Below, piece after piece: positions 1-8,345 of a DNA stretch of 64,000 nucleotides (within the stretch, counting starts at the first letter, position 1; each line of letters begins with the position of its first letter). Source of the stretch: F22 sp963668535 (GTDB taxonomy: Bacteria > Bacteroidota > Bacteroidia > Bacteroidales > Bacteroidaceae); NCBI GenBank assembly GCA_963668535.1, contig OY764867.1:1364001-1428000 (forward strand). The letters run 5' to 3'. The position numbers were made by a program, and so were the translations under genes. Below the pieces are notes generated by a model. That model did not search any database and was not told the DNA's origin. It saw only the letters and a program-made list of their open reading frames with translations.

Positions 1-363
1 GATAGATGTAAAGAGAATGAAATCCCAACGATTTCGGTTCCAGGTATCACTTCGTTCTTGGCAGCTAGTAGTTTGGCGCAGCTACATTTAGTAAAGCTAG
101 AAGAAAGGTTATTGATACACCCTGGATTAGTGTCTAGTGAGATGATTCTTGATAATTGTAAAGCTGGTACAAATCAAGTGATTATGAAATTGTCTCAATC
201 AGCCCAAGAAGTAAAGAAGTGTTTAGAAAAATATCCCGAGTTACATGTGCATTATTTTGAGCATGTTGGTACGGAGCGTGCTTTTCATACAACAGATAAA
301 GTAGAAATCATCAAACGGCAATTCCCTTATTTTTCTTTGATGATCGTTTTAGTAGATGATTGA
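1..363 (+). CDS. cbiL: Precorrin-2/cobalt-factor II C20-methyltransferase, 3' part
   Basis: The reading frame is open from base 1, so the gene begins outside the window; about 120 C-terminal residues are visible. The segment starting PTISVPGITSF matches the conserved PGxTSFxAA motif of tetrapyrrole (SAM-dependent) methylases, and the later MKLSQS...VxxxLE block followed by HVGTE resembles the 'lMK...' and 'vGtxxE' segments of CobI/CbiL. The family methylates C20 of the corrin precursor in cobalamin synthesis in the cytoplasm; an anaerobe would use the cobalt-containing substrate. The gene stops two bases before the convergent yjbQ. Substrate assignment among tetrapyrrole methylases is inferred; the fold is more certain than the exact step. 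Confidence 0.7.
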   Translation, partial: DRCKENEIPTISVPGITSFLAASSLAQLHLVKLEERLLIHPGLVSSEMILDNCKAGTNQVIMKLSQSAQEVKKCLEKYPELHVHYFEHVGTERAFHTTDKVEIIKRQFPYFSLMIVLVDD

Positions 364-365
364 CT

Positions 366-779
366 TTATTCTCCCATGACTGTAGCAACTAATGTACGCC
401 CCATGGCATGATTTCGAAATTCACATAGATAGATCCCTTGCCAAGTACCAAGATTGAGCAAGCCATTCGTAATAGGTATAGATATACTTGAACCTATAAG
501 AGAGGTTTTAGCATGTGCAGGCATATCGTCATCCCCTTCATAAGTGTGTGTATAATAGTTTTCGCGCTCTTTGACCAATCTATCCATTATGGTAGCCAAA
601 TCTATTTGTACATCTGGATCTGTGTTCTCATTTATACTTAGCGCTGCACTTGTATGTTGGATAAACAAGTGTAATATACCAGTTTGAGGTAATATGGGTA
701 GTTCACGGAGAATCTGATCAGTAATTAAATGGCATCCTCTATTGTATGCCCTTATAGTAAATACTTTTTGGGTGTACAT
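366..779 (-). CDS. yjbQ: YjbQ/UPF0047 family protein
   Basis: The 137-residue protein has the full length and signature of the YjbQ (UPF0047) family: QHTSAALSINE near residue 41, then a HTYEGDDDMPAHAK segment and a C-terminal GTWQGIYLCEFR motif with conserved histidines. Members are small trimeric cytoplasmic proteins, with weak thiamine-phosphate synthase activity reported for the E. coli member; the true role is unclear. It sits 4 nt behind the lolE-like gene, so it is probably the last gene of the aroQ-pyk-methyltransferase-rbfA-lolE operon. Family membership is firm, function is not. Confidence 0.85.
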   Translation of the reverse strand: MYTQKVFTIRAYNRGCHLITDQILRELPILPQTGILHLFIQHTSAALSINENTDPDVQIDLATIMDRLVKERENYYTHTYEGDDDMPAHAKTSLIGSSISIPITNGLLNLGTWQGIYLCEFRNHAMGRTLVATVMGE

Positions 780-783
780 AGGC

Positions 784-2040
784 CTATTTGTTTTGTTTGA
801 CCATCCTTTTTACGGGCCACCATACAGCCACCCAGCTGCCTATAATAACGATGCATAAAATTGCGACAATATCTTGCCAGTGGATACTCACTGGATAACT
901 TTGGGTAATAAAGTGTGGATTATTGCCTAATGGAATCAAGCCATAGTGTTGTTGAAGCCAACATACTGCAAGTCCTATAAGTAAACCAATGCCAGCTCCA
1001 ATAGTACAAATTAATCGGCCTACATGAAGGAAAATACGACTTATAATATCTTCATTACAACCTAAGAAACGCAATGTCTGTGTGTCCTCCTGTTTGTCAA
1101 TAATCAACATGGATAGTGATCCTATGATATTGAGACTGGCTATTAAGAAGATAAAGCTTAAGAATATAAAGGAAATGAGTTTTTCTACTTCCATAACTTT
1201 GAACAAGTCGGCTTGTTGTTCATAGCGATTTTGTACTCGGTAGTCACTTCCTAGTATTTTTTTTATTTTTGATTGAACGTCCGACAAGTCTGTATCAGGC
1301 TTTAGCTTAATCTCAAGTGCTGATGCTTCATCTGTATAATTTAGCATGGTGCGCATCCTTTGGATAGGAACCAAAACGTAATGTGCATCATACTTTTGTT
1401 GGTTGACTAAGAAAACGACTCCTGGTGAGTACAATTTTGCTGTAGTAAACGATCGCCTTGGATTAGATAAATTAATACGTCCTGTTCGTTTAGGGAGATA
1501 CATGGTGAGTGGGTCTACAAATTGTATCCCACATCCTAAAGTGGTTGTTAATTCTGCGCCGATAATGGCGTAATCGACAACTTCATCTTGCAATGTAAAG
1601 AAAGAATCTTTAGTTTTTGATGTCTGATTTCTACCAATTAAAATCTGCTCAATGGAAGTGAGTTTCTTGAATTTCTCTTGTTCAACTCCCTTAAAAACAA
1701 CCATTGCTTGGCGGGTGCTATATTGCACCATCCCTTGTTCTTCAATGGTAGGTGTACATATAGCTATTTCAGGCATTTTTGCGATATCGACAAAAAGGCT
1801 ATCTGAAGTATGTAGGACTTTTCCAGTGACTTTTGTAATTTTTAGTTCTGGATCAAAATTAGTAAATAATCCAGCCACCATATCTTGAAAGCCATTGAAG
1901 ACAGACAAAGTACAAATAAGTGCCATAGTCGTAAATGCCACTCCAATGACAGCGATACCCGATATCAAGTTGATAGCGTGGTGTCGCTTCTTCGAAAAGA
2001 GATAGCGAAGTGCAATGAATAGAGGCAGATTATTTTTCAC
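784..2040 (-). CDS. LolC/LolE-like ABC transporter permease
   Basis: This 418-residue protein has the LolC/E-MacB layout: one membrane segment near residues 20-50, a large periplasmic domain, and three C-terminal membrane segments (about 288-312, 335-362 and 388-410) forming the FtsX domain. In proteobacteria such permeases, with the ATPase LolD, extract lipoproteins from the inner membrane for delivery to the outer membrane; that is consistent with the many lipoproteins coded here. No ATPase gene is adjacent. The start codon is GTG (reverse complement of CAC at 2038-2040), 17 nt behind rbfA. Another FtsX-type export function cannot be excluded. Confidence 0.8.
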   Translation of the reverse strand: MKNNLPLFIALRYLFSKKRHHAINLISGIAVIGVAFTTMALICTLSVFNGFQDMVAGLFTNFDPELKITKVTGKVLHTSDSLFVDIAKMPEIAICTPTIEEQGMVQYSTRQAMVVFKGVEQEKFKKLTSIEQILIGRNQTSKTKDSFFTLQDEVVDYAIIGAELTTTLGCGIQFVDPLTMYLPKRTGRINLSNPRRSFTTAKLYSPGVVFLVNQQKYDAHYVLVPIQRMRTMLNYTDEASALEIKLKPDTDLSDVQSKIKKILGSDYRVQNRYEQQADLFKVMEVEKLISFIFLSFIFLIASLNIIGSLSMLIIDKQEDTQTLRFLGCNEDIISRIFLHVGRLICTIGAGIGLLIGLAVCWLQQHYGLIPLGNNPHFITQSYPVSIHWQDIVAILCIVIIGSWVAVWWPVKRMVKQNK

Positions 2041-2057
2041 GAAACACTTAGATTGAT

Positions 2058-2393
2058 TTATTTTTTCAATAATTCGTCAATATGCTCAATGTAGTCAAGA
2101 GAATCATCCACGAAGAATTTCAATTCTGGGATAATACGTAGTTGGTGACGTACTCTTTTGCCTAATTCAAATCGGATTGTCTTTGCATTTCCATTAATAT
2201 TTTTCAGTAATTCCTCCGCCTTATTAGATGGGAAAATACTTAAATAAGCTTTTGCGACACCCATATCTGGACTGATGCGTACTGCACTGACAGAAACCAA
2301 TACACCAGGCATTGCTTTTGTTTGATGCATAAACATATCCCCTAGTTCTTTTTGTAAAAGGCGGGCAATTTTTTGTTGTCTAGTAGATTCCAT
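2058..2393 (-). CDS. rbfA: Ribosome-binding factor A
   Basis: The 111-residue protein begins MESTRQQKIARLLQKEL and continues with the RbfA pattern: VSVSAVRISPDMGVAKAY, then an LGKRVRHQLRIIPEL block and FFVDDSLDY at the C-terminal end. RbfA is a KH-fold protein that binds the 30S subunit late in assembly and helps 16S rRNA 5'-end maturation, and is needed in the cold. It lies between the O-methyltransferase (27 nt upstream) and the lolE-like gene (17 nt downstream), an arrangement seen widely in Bacteroidales. Length and motifs are complete. Confidence 0.95.
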   Translation of the reverse strand: MESTRQQKIARLLQKELGDMFMHQTKAMPGVLVSVSAVRISPDMGVAKAYLSIFPSNKAEELLKNINGNAKTIRFELGKRVRHQLRIIPELKFFVDDSLDYIEHIDELLKK

Positions 2394-2420
2394 ATATATT
2401 GTTTAGTTATTTCAAATAGA

Positions 2421-3071
2421 CTATTGATCCTTTATTTTTCGAATTATCGTTAATCCATCTCTTAAAGGAATAATCACTCTTTCGACTCTAGGATCCTTTG
2501 CTACATAATCATTAAATGCAATGATGCCTTGTGTCTGTTTGTCAGTAGGGTGCGGCTTTTCAAGCACATGGCCGTCCCACAATGTATTATCTGCAATGAT
2601 GTAGCCGCCAACACGTAAATGTTTCATGACTAACTGATAATAATCTAGATAGATTCTTTTGTCACCATCTATAAAGGCAAGATCAAAAGTTTCATTTAGA
2701 GTGGGAATAATATCTATTGCATTGCCGATATGCATTTTGATTTGATTACTCCATGGTGAATTCTCTAGCCATGGTCGAGTGAAATCTTCTTGCTCATCGT
2801 TGATTTCTATTGTGTGCAATAACCCATCTTTGGGTAATCCTTCTGCTAAGCAGAGTGCTGAATATCCACTGTATGTCCCAATCTCAAGAATACGCTGAGG
2901 GCGTATCATCTCGACAAATAAATGAAGCATACGCCCCTGCAAATGGCCGGAAGCCATGCGGGGGCGTAGCAATTTTACATGCGTATCGCGGTAGAGAGCT
3001 TTTAAATAATCGCTCTCTCCGTCGATATGCGCTAGTATATACTCCTCTAATGAGGGATTTTCATTTTGCAT
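2421..3071 (-). CDS. Class I SAM-dependent O-methyltransferase (COMT-like)
   Basis: This 216-residue protein carries the SAM-binding glycine motif ILEIGTYSGYSALCLAE near residue 61 and the acidic FIDGDKRIYLDYY segment characteristic of cation-dependent catechol/caffeoyl-CoA type O-methyltransferases (Methyltransf_3 family). A metal-site DNTLW motif follows. The physiological substrate in Bacteroidetes is not known. It starts 9 nt downstream of pyk and is followed by rbfA, so it is cotranscribed with housekeeping genes rather than with a pathway of secondary metabolism. Confidence 0.88.
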   Translation of the reverse strand: MQNENPSLEEYILAHIDGESDYLKALYRDTHVKLLRPRMASGHLQGRMLHLFVEMIRPQRILEIGTYSGYSALCLAEGLPKDGLLHTIEINDEQEDFTRPWLENSPWSNQIKMHIGNAIDIIPTLNETFDLAFIDGDKRIYLDYYQLVMKHLRVGGYIIADNTLWDGHVLEKPHPTDKQTQGIIAFNDYVAKDPRVERVIIPLRDGLTIIRKIKDQ

Positions 3072-3080
3072 AGACTATCT

Positions 3081-4538
3081 TTAGTCTGTAATTTTGCGAC
3101 CTTTATTTGGCAATACCATGTTGTCTGCATGTTCAAGTACATCACCTACTTGGTTGATTTCCAAGAATGATGGCTTTTGTCCCACACGACCACTAGATAC
3201 ATAAGTAACCATATCTTCGTTAGTCAATTCACCAGATTCAACTAGACGGCGAAGACCAGCAAAATAATATTGTTGACCATCAGCAAGTTCTGGCATGTAG
3301 ATAGCATCTACACCATAAGAAAGCGCTAAATGACGCATTGTCTTCTCTTTATAGCAAATTGCAAGAACTGGGCAGTTACCACGGAAAGCAGCAATGTTAC
3401 GTGCAGTACGACCGCTAAAGCTATCAGTGATGATGGCACGATTGCCTAGTTTGTAAGTAGACTTAACTGCTTGTTTAGCTAAGAATTCAGTTACATCAGC
3501 ATTGTCAGTCAATGGAATTCTGATATCATTTTCAGCAACTTTATCTTGTTCAGCTTGCATAGCCACTTCAGCCATAGTCTTAACAGCTTCTACTGGATAG
3601 TCACCATAAGCAGTTTCACCAGAAAGCATCACAGCATCAGTACGAGAATAGATAGCATTCGCGATGTCAGCAACCTCTGCACGTGTTGGGCGTGGGTTCT
3701 TGATCATAGTGTGAAGCATTTGAGTTGCCACGATGATAGGTTTTTTAGCATGTACACACTTGCGAATCATCATGCGTTGGATACCTGGTATTTTGTTGTA
3801 TGGCACTTCAATAGCGAGGTCACCACGAGCGACCATGATACCGTCAGCAGCTTCGATAATTTCATCGATGTTATCAACCCCTTCTTGATTTTCAATCTTA
3901 GCGATAATTTGGATACCAGAATCACCAAGAAGTGAACGTACAGATGCTACGTCAGAAGCGTTACGTACGAAAGAGTGAGCAACGAAATCAATATCTTGTT
4001 CAACTGCAAATTGAATATTACGTTTGTCTTTTTCTGTCAATGCAGGAAGGTTAATGCGTACGCCAGGAACATTTACAGACTTACGAGAACCGATTTCACC
4101 GTCATTCAATACCTTACATACAAGAGCATCTTCTTCTTTAGATAGTACTTCAAGAGCTGTTTCACCATCATCAATAAGGATTTCCTTACCAACAGGTACA
4201 TCAGTTACAAAAAGAGGGTAGCTTACTGCAATACACTCTTTGGTAGTCATTTGCTCTGGTTTGCCAACGATTCGGATAATGTCGCCAGTAGACACCTCGA
4301 ACTTACCTTCTTCAATTTTAGTTGTACGTACTTCAGGACCCTTTGTATCGATTAGGATGGCGATACGGTTAGATACTGTGCGTACATTGTCAATAAGGAC
4401 TTTAAGGCCTTCTTGTGTAGCGTGCGCTGTATTCATACGCACCACGTTCATGCCTGCTTTACGAAGTTGTTTGATGAAATCTACATCACAACGCATATCC
4501 GATACGGATGCTACGATTTTGGTTTTTTTTCTCTTCAT
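3081..4538 (-). CDS. pyk: Pyruvate kinase
   Basis: Pyruvate kinase converts phosphoenolpyruvate and ADP to pyruvate and ATP in the last step of glycolysis. The 485-residue protein shows the expected landmarks in order: DTKGPEVRT, the nucleotide/metal motif MVARGDLAIEVP, TQMLHTM, RPTRAEVADIANA and SGETAYGDYPVEAV, then a C-terminal regulatory domain. An in-frame extension reaches 4655, but the ATG at 4538 (MKRKKTKIVASVSD) aligns with the family N-terminus, and the extension would overlap aroQ. aroQ ends 31 nt upstream. Confidence 0.96.
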   Translation of the reverse strand: MKRKKTKIVASVSDMRCDVDFIKQLRKAGMNVVRMNTAHATQEGLKVLIDNVRTVSNRIAILIDTKGPEVRTTKIEEGKFEVSTGDIIRIVGKPEQMTTKECIAVSYPLFVTDVPVGKEILIDDGETALEVLSKEEDALVCKVLNDGEIGSRKSVNVPGVRINLPALTEKDKRNIQFAVEQDIDFVAHSFVRNASDVASVRSLLGDSGIQIIAKIENQEGVDNIDEIIEAADGIMVARGDLAIEVPYNKIPGIQRMMIRKCVHAKKPIIVATQMLHTMIKNPRPTRAEVADIANAIYSRTDAVMLSGETAYGDYPVEAVKTMAEVAMQAEQDKVAENDIRIPLTDNADVTEFLAKQAVKSTYKLGNRAIITDSFSGRTARNIAAFRGNCPVLAICYKEKTMRHLALSYGVDAIYMPELADGQQYYFAGLRRLVESGELTNEDMVTYVSSGRVGQKPSFLEINQVGDVLEHADNMVLPNKGRKITD

Positions 4539-4569
4539 AACCTTGTTTCTTTTGTTTATGTACCTATTA

Positions 4570-5019
4570 TTAGTTTGGTTTTTTAATAGTCGAATTCTTT
4601 GCTTTTTGCAATAGAGCTTGTACGGCCAATCGATATGAATCGAGGCCGAAACCACATATTACACCTATACAAGCAGCTGCAATGCAAGAATGATGTCTGA
4701 AAGATTCACGTTGGTGTACATTGGAGATATGTACTTCAATAGTAGGAGCATGTACAGCGCGTAAGGCATCATGCAATGCAATAGAGGTATGTGTATAAGC
4801 ACCAGCATTCAAAACAATACCATCGTAATCAAAACCTACTTCGTGAATTTTATCGATAAGGGCACCTTCATGATTGGATTGGAAGGTTATAAGAGATACT
4901 TCGGGAAATGCTGTTTGCAATTCCTCGAAAAACGCATCAAAAGATTGATCTCCGTATATTGATGGTTCTCGTCGTCCCAATAGATTGATATTGGGTCCGT
5001 TTAATATCAGTATCTTCAT
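4570..5019 (-). CDS. aroQ: 3-dehydroquinate dehydratase, type II
   Basis: The enzyme removes water from 3-dehydroquinate to give 3-dehydroshikimate in the shikimate pathway. The 149-residue length and motifs are those of type II: ILNGPNINLLGRREPSIYG at the N-terminus (with the catalytic Tyr/Arg loop), FQSNHEGALIDKIH, NAGAYTHTSIALHDAL and VHISNVHQRESFRHHS containing the active-site His. It is the first gene of the minus-strand operon that runs through pyk to yjbQ, and is divergent from xerD, as in many Bacteroidales. Confidence 0.95.
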   Translation of the reverse strand: MKILILNGPNINLLGRREPSIYGDQSFDAFFEELQTAFPEVSLITFQSNHEGALIDKIHEVGFDYDGIVLNAGAYTHTSIALHDALRAVHAPTIEVHISNVHQRESFRHHSCIAAACIGVICGFGLDSYRLAVQALLQKAKNSTIKKPN

Positions 5020-5131
5020 ATTTTATTTTTAGCCCAATTTTATATACCTTTGCTTGGTATTTAGGAGGGGTCTTATTTATTGATCGACCCACTTGTCAGA
5101 TCTTAGATAAACTCCCAAGCAAATTTCGATG

Positions 5132-5139
5132 CAAATGTA
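5132..5139 (-). promoter_or_regulatory. Possible -7 element for the aroQ operon
   Basis: The minus strand reads TACATTTG, a match to the Bacteroidetes -7 consensus TAnnTTTG, 113 nt before the aroQ start. No clear TTTG is seen at the expected -33 distance, so support is weak. Confidence 0.3.
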
Positions 5140-5205
5140 ATAAAAATAATTGATTTAACCTTGCGTAATGTCGTTAAGGTACAAAAAAAATAAGCCTTTT
5201 CTATC

Positions 5206-6174
5206 ATGATGAAGAATTCTTCGATAATTGATCAAAATACTTGGCACTCAGCAGAAATGCTGCTAAGATGGCAAAAGCCGTATAAGCGTTACCTTATGCT
5301 TGTAAAAGGCCTTTCTAAGAATACACAAGAAGCATATTTGGCCGATTTTGAAAAATTATGTCACTTCTTAGAAAGCATACATCGACCTATTCTAGAAACG
5401 ACACTAGATGACCTCGAACAGTTTTCTGCAAGCTTGCATGATTTAGGGATACATGCTCGTTCTCAAGCTCGTATTATTTCTGGAGTAAAATCCTTCTTTC
5501 ATTTCTTATTGATTGAAGATATACTTGATAGCAATCCAGCTCAGCTTTTGGAAGGTCCTAAAATTGGTGTCAAGTTACCTGATGTACTTGCTGTCGAGGA
5601 AATTGACAGGATGATTTCTACTATTGATACAGGGAAAGAGGGTGGAATTAGAAATGTTGCCATGCTGGAGACTTTGTATAGCTGTGGACTGCGTGTGTCA
5701 GAGTTAATTTCATTGAAAATCTCTGATCTATACATGGATGAAGGCTTTATTCGGGTAATTGGCAAAGGAGATAAGCAGCGACTTGTTCCTATTTCACCTC
5801 GAGCTATTCGAGAGATTAAAAAATATATGGAGTACCGTTGTACGATGCCTATCGTACAAGGGCATGAAGATGTTCTATTTCTTAATCGTAGAGGAAGGGG
5901 ACTTTCAAGAGTCATGGTTTTTTATGTCATTAAAGAACAGGCTCTACGGGCTAACATTAAAAAAAATATTAGTCCACACACCTTTAGGCATAGTTTTGCT
6001 ACCCATTTGTTGGAAGGTGGGGCTAATCTAAGAGCTATTCAAGCGATGCTCGGGCATGAGTCTATTGCAACAACAGAGATTTACATGCACCTTGATAAAG
6101 CTTTCTTGCGCGAAGAAATTATCTCGCATCATCCTAGAAATATCAAGTATTTTGACAATAAAAAAAAGGAGTAA
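5206..6174 (+). CDS. xerD: Tyrosine recombinase XerD
   Basis: XerD with XerC resolves chromosome dimers at dif. The 322-residue protein has an N-terminal SAM-like core-binding domain (about 25-110) and a C-terminal catalytic domain containing all expected residues: R163 (GLRVSEL), K187 (GKGDKQR), H258 and R261 (HTFRHSF), H284 (LGHES) and the nucleophile Y293. These are displaced by 14-15 from the E. coli XerD positions. Two adjacent ATG codons begin the frame, so the start may be 5206 or 5209. Its place opposite aroQ-pyk is conserved in the order, favouring the housekeeping recombinase over a mobile-element integrase. Confidence 0.9.
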   Translation: MMKNSSIIDQNTWHSAEMLLRWQKPYKRYLMLVKGLSKNTQEAYLADFEKLCHFLESIHRPILETTLDDLEQFSASLHDLGIHARSQARIISGVKSFFHFLLIEDILDSNPAQLLEGPKIGVKLPDVLAVEEIDRMISTIDTGKEGGIRNVAMLETLYSCGLRVSELISLKISDLYMDEGFIRVIGKGDKQRLVPISPRAIREIKKYMEYRCTMPIVQGHEDVLFLNRRGRGLSRVMVFYVIKEQALRANIKKNISPHTFRHSFATHLLEGGANLRAIQAMLGHESIATTEIYMHLDKAFLREEIISHHPRNIKYFDNKKKE

Positions 6175-6405
6175 TGCGTTGTGCTTATATATTTTGAATT
6201 AAGGCCTACATGCCCAAACATAAACAAAAATGGATAAACTTCTTCTGAATTTGATCTCTTGACATCTAACTCTGTAGGCTAATTTTTCGATATATTTTGT
6301 AAAGATATAGACAAATGTCTCTGGTTTTGTAATGATTGATTACCGTTTTGTTTTTTTTTGACTATAAAAATATCGCTTTTCTTCCCGTTTTTACGTAATA
6401 TCTAT

Positions 6406-6413
6406 TATCTTTG
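6406..6413 (+). promoter_or_regulatory. Bacteroidetes -7 element for the 6462 lipoprotein gene
   Basis: TATCTTTG matches TAnnTTTG exactly and lies 48 nt before the ATG, which would give a leader of about 40 nt. A clean TTTG at -33 is not evident. Confidence 0.5.
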
Positions 6414-6461
6414 CGTCAAACATTATATTTCCAATAACCATTAACTAAACGGATTATCCAA

Positions 6462-8147
6462 ATGAGCAAGAAACTTTATTTGCCACTGCTCGTGGCTTTA
6501 GTTGCTGTGCTATCGTCATGTAACAGCAAGATGGGTGAGTTGTCGTCAGACTACTTCACTGTGACGCCTCAAGTACTTGAGGCAGTTGGTGGCCAGGTTC
6601 CTGCAACCATTAACGGTCAGTTCCCAACAAAGTATTTTAACAAGAAATCAGTTGTGACTGTAACTCCAGTACTTCGTTATGCTGGTGGTGAAGCAGTTGG
6701 TCAACCTTACGTGTATCAAGGAGAAAAAGTTGAAGGAAACGACAAAGTGATCTCTTATAAGATGGGTGGTAACTACACTATGCGTACAGTATTTAAGTAT
6801 GTTCCAGAAATGGCTAAATCAGAATTGTACCTTAAGTTTAAGGTCGTTCATGGTAGCAAGACTTATGACCTTCCTGATGTAAAGGTTGCTGATGGTGTCA
6901 TTGCAACTTCTGAGTTGGTTAATGAAACAGTTGCTTCTGCTAACTTGACTACTGGTGAAGATGCGTTTCAACGTATTATTCGCGAAACTGAAAAACGTGA
7001 TATCATGTTTATGATTCAACAAGCTTATATTCGTCACAGCGAACGTAAGGTTGCAAGTGAATTCAACACTTCAGTTGTTGATGTAGATACTACCGCAAAC
7101 AAGAAGATTAGCAATATCGAAATTTCTGCTTATGCTTCTCCTGATGGTTCTACTGACTTGAATACACGTCTAGCTCAGAACCGTGAAAAGAATACAGCGA
7201 AATTGATCAATAGAAATTTGAAAAAATCTAAGGTTGAAGCTGTTGTAGATACTAAGTATACAGCAGAAGACTGGGAAGGTTTCAAAGAACTAGTAGAAGC
7301 TTCTGATATTCAAGACAAGCAACTTATCTTACGAGTACTTTCTATGTACAGTGATCCTGATAAGCGTGATGAAGAAATCAAGAATATCTCTGCAGTATAT
7401 GAAGTATTAGCTAAGGAAGTTCTTCCAAAATTGCGTCGTTCTCGTTTGACTTTGAACTACGATGTAATTGGCAAGTCTGATTCAGAAATCGCTGAACTAG
7501 CTGCTTCTAATGCTAAGGCTCTTAACCTAGAAGAACTTCTTTATGCAGCAACTCTTACTGACAATGCTGCAACTCAAGAATCTATCTATACAAAGGCTAC
7601 TCAATTGTTCCCAGAAGATTTCCGCGCATATAATAATCTAGGTAAGCTTGCTTATGAAGCTGGTAAACTAGATAAAGCTGCTTCTTATTTCGCACAAGCT
7701 AAGGCTAAGAACCCAAGTTCTGCTGAAGTTGCAAATAATATGGGTGTTCTAGCTCTTGCTAAGGGTGATAAAGTAGCTGCACAAACTCTGCTTGGTCAAG
7801 CTGCAGGTGCTCCTGAATTGAAGGAGTCTCTTGGTAACCTAGCTATTGCTACAGGTGAATATGACAAGGCTGTTGCTTCTTTCGGTGATGCTAAGACAAA
7901 TTCTGCAGCGCTTGCACAAATCCTAGTTAAGGATTACAGCAAAGCTAAGAGTACATTGAACGCTATCGCTAATCCTGATGCAACTACTAGCTATTTGAAG
8001 GCAGTTCTTGGTGCACGAACTAATAACTCAAGTATGGTTGTTGATGGTCTTAAGAAGGCTATCCAACTTGATCCAACTATGGCTGACAAAGCTAAGACTG
8101 ACATCGAGTTTGTGAAATATGCAGCTGCACTAGCAGGTGTATTGTAA
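6462..8147 (+). CDS. OmpA/TPR-type outer-membrane lipoprotein, probably abundant
   Basis: The 561-residue protein has a lipoprotein signal ending in LSSC (Cys20). A beta-rich region follows (about 30-160). Around residues 205-240 the segment ISAYASPDGSTDLN...LAQNREKNTAKLI resembles the peptidoglycan-binding OmpA C-terminal domain. Residues about 370-470 are TPR-like helices (AYNNLGKLAYEAGKLDKAASYF). Codon choice is strongly biased (GCT, AAG, GAA), suggesting high expression. Its own -7 element lies 48 nt upstream and a strong terminator follows, so it is monocistronic. A structural role linking outer membrane and peptidoglycan is inferred; the exact function is unknown. Confidence 0.75.
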   Translation: MSKKLYLPLLVALVAVLSSCNSKMGELSSDYFTVTPQVLEAVGGQVPATINGQFPTKYFNKKSVVTVTPVLRYAGGEAVGQPYVYQGEKVEGNDKVISYKMGGNYTMRTVFKYVPEMAKSELYLKFKVVHGSKTYDLPDVKVADGVIATSELVNETVASANLTTGEDAFQRIIRETEKRDIMFMIQQAYIRHSERKVASEFNTSVVDVDTTANKKISNIEISAYASPDGSTDLNTRLAQNREKNTAKLINRNLKKSKVEAVVDTKYTAEDWEGFKELVEASDIQDKQLILRVLSMYSDPDKRDEEIKNISAVYEVLAKEVLPKLRRSRLTLNYDVIGKSDSEIAELAASNAKALNLEELLYAATLTDNAATQESIYTKATQLFPEDFRAYNNLGKLAYEAGKLDKAASYFAQAKAKNPSSAEVANNMGVLALAKGDKVAAQTLLGQAAGAPELKESLGNLAIATGEYDKAVASFGDAKTNSAALAQILVKDYSKAKSTLNAIANPDATTSYLKAVLGARTNNSSMVVDGLKKAIQLDPTMADKAKTDIEFVKYAAALAGVL

Positions 8148-8210
8148 GCACGTGGTGTAACAGAAAAGTACGTCACAATACTTTAGAGTATTAATAGACG
8201 TATAACATAT

Positions 8211-8249
8211 AATAATGTGTGGTGCCTTTTGGTATCACACATTATTTTT
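8211..8249 (+). terminator. Rho-independent terminator after the 6462 gene
   Basis: A 16-bp stem (8211-8226 with 8231-8246, two G-T wobbles) closes a TTTT loop and runs into a T-rich tail. Confidence 0.85.
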
Positions 8250-8318
8250 ATATCAGCTATTCTAATATATCTACTTTAAAAAAAAAGGACTCCATCCTAC
8301 TATATCCCTAAAAAACTG

Positions 8319-8326
8319 TATCTTTG
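8319..8326 (+). promoter_or_regulatory. Bacteroidetes -7 element for the 8346 gene
   Basis: TATCTTTG matches the TAnnTTTG consensus 20 nt before the ATG, so the leader would be very short. Confidence 0.45.
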
Positions 8327-8345
8327 TAGCAAAGGAATAAGTAAT

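Noticed and set aside
3546..4614. Plus-strand frames of 65 to 129 codons opposite pyk
   Set aside because: They are shadows of a conserved enzyme with strong codon bias.
4539..4655. N-terminal extension of pyruvate kinase by 39 residues
   Set aside because: It would overlap aroQ, and its sequence (Tyr/Lys/Asn-rich) does not belong to the family, whose N-terminus fits the ATG at 4538.
6204..6280. GCCTACA/TGTAGGC inverted repeat after xerD as a terminator
   Set aside because: The arms are 7 bp with a loop of about 60 nt and no T run at the right place.
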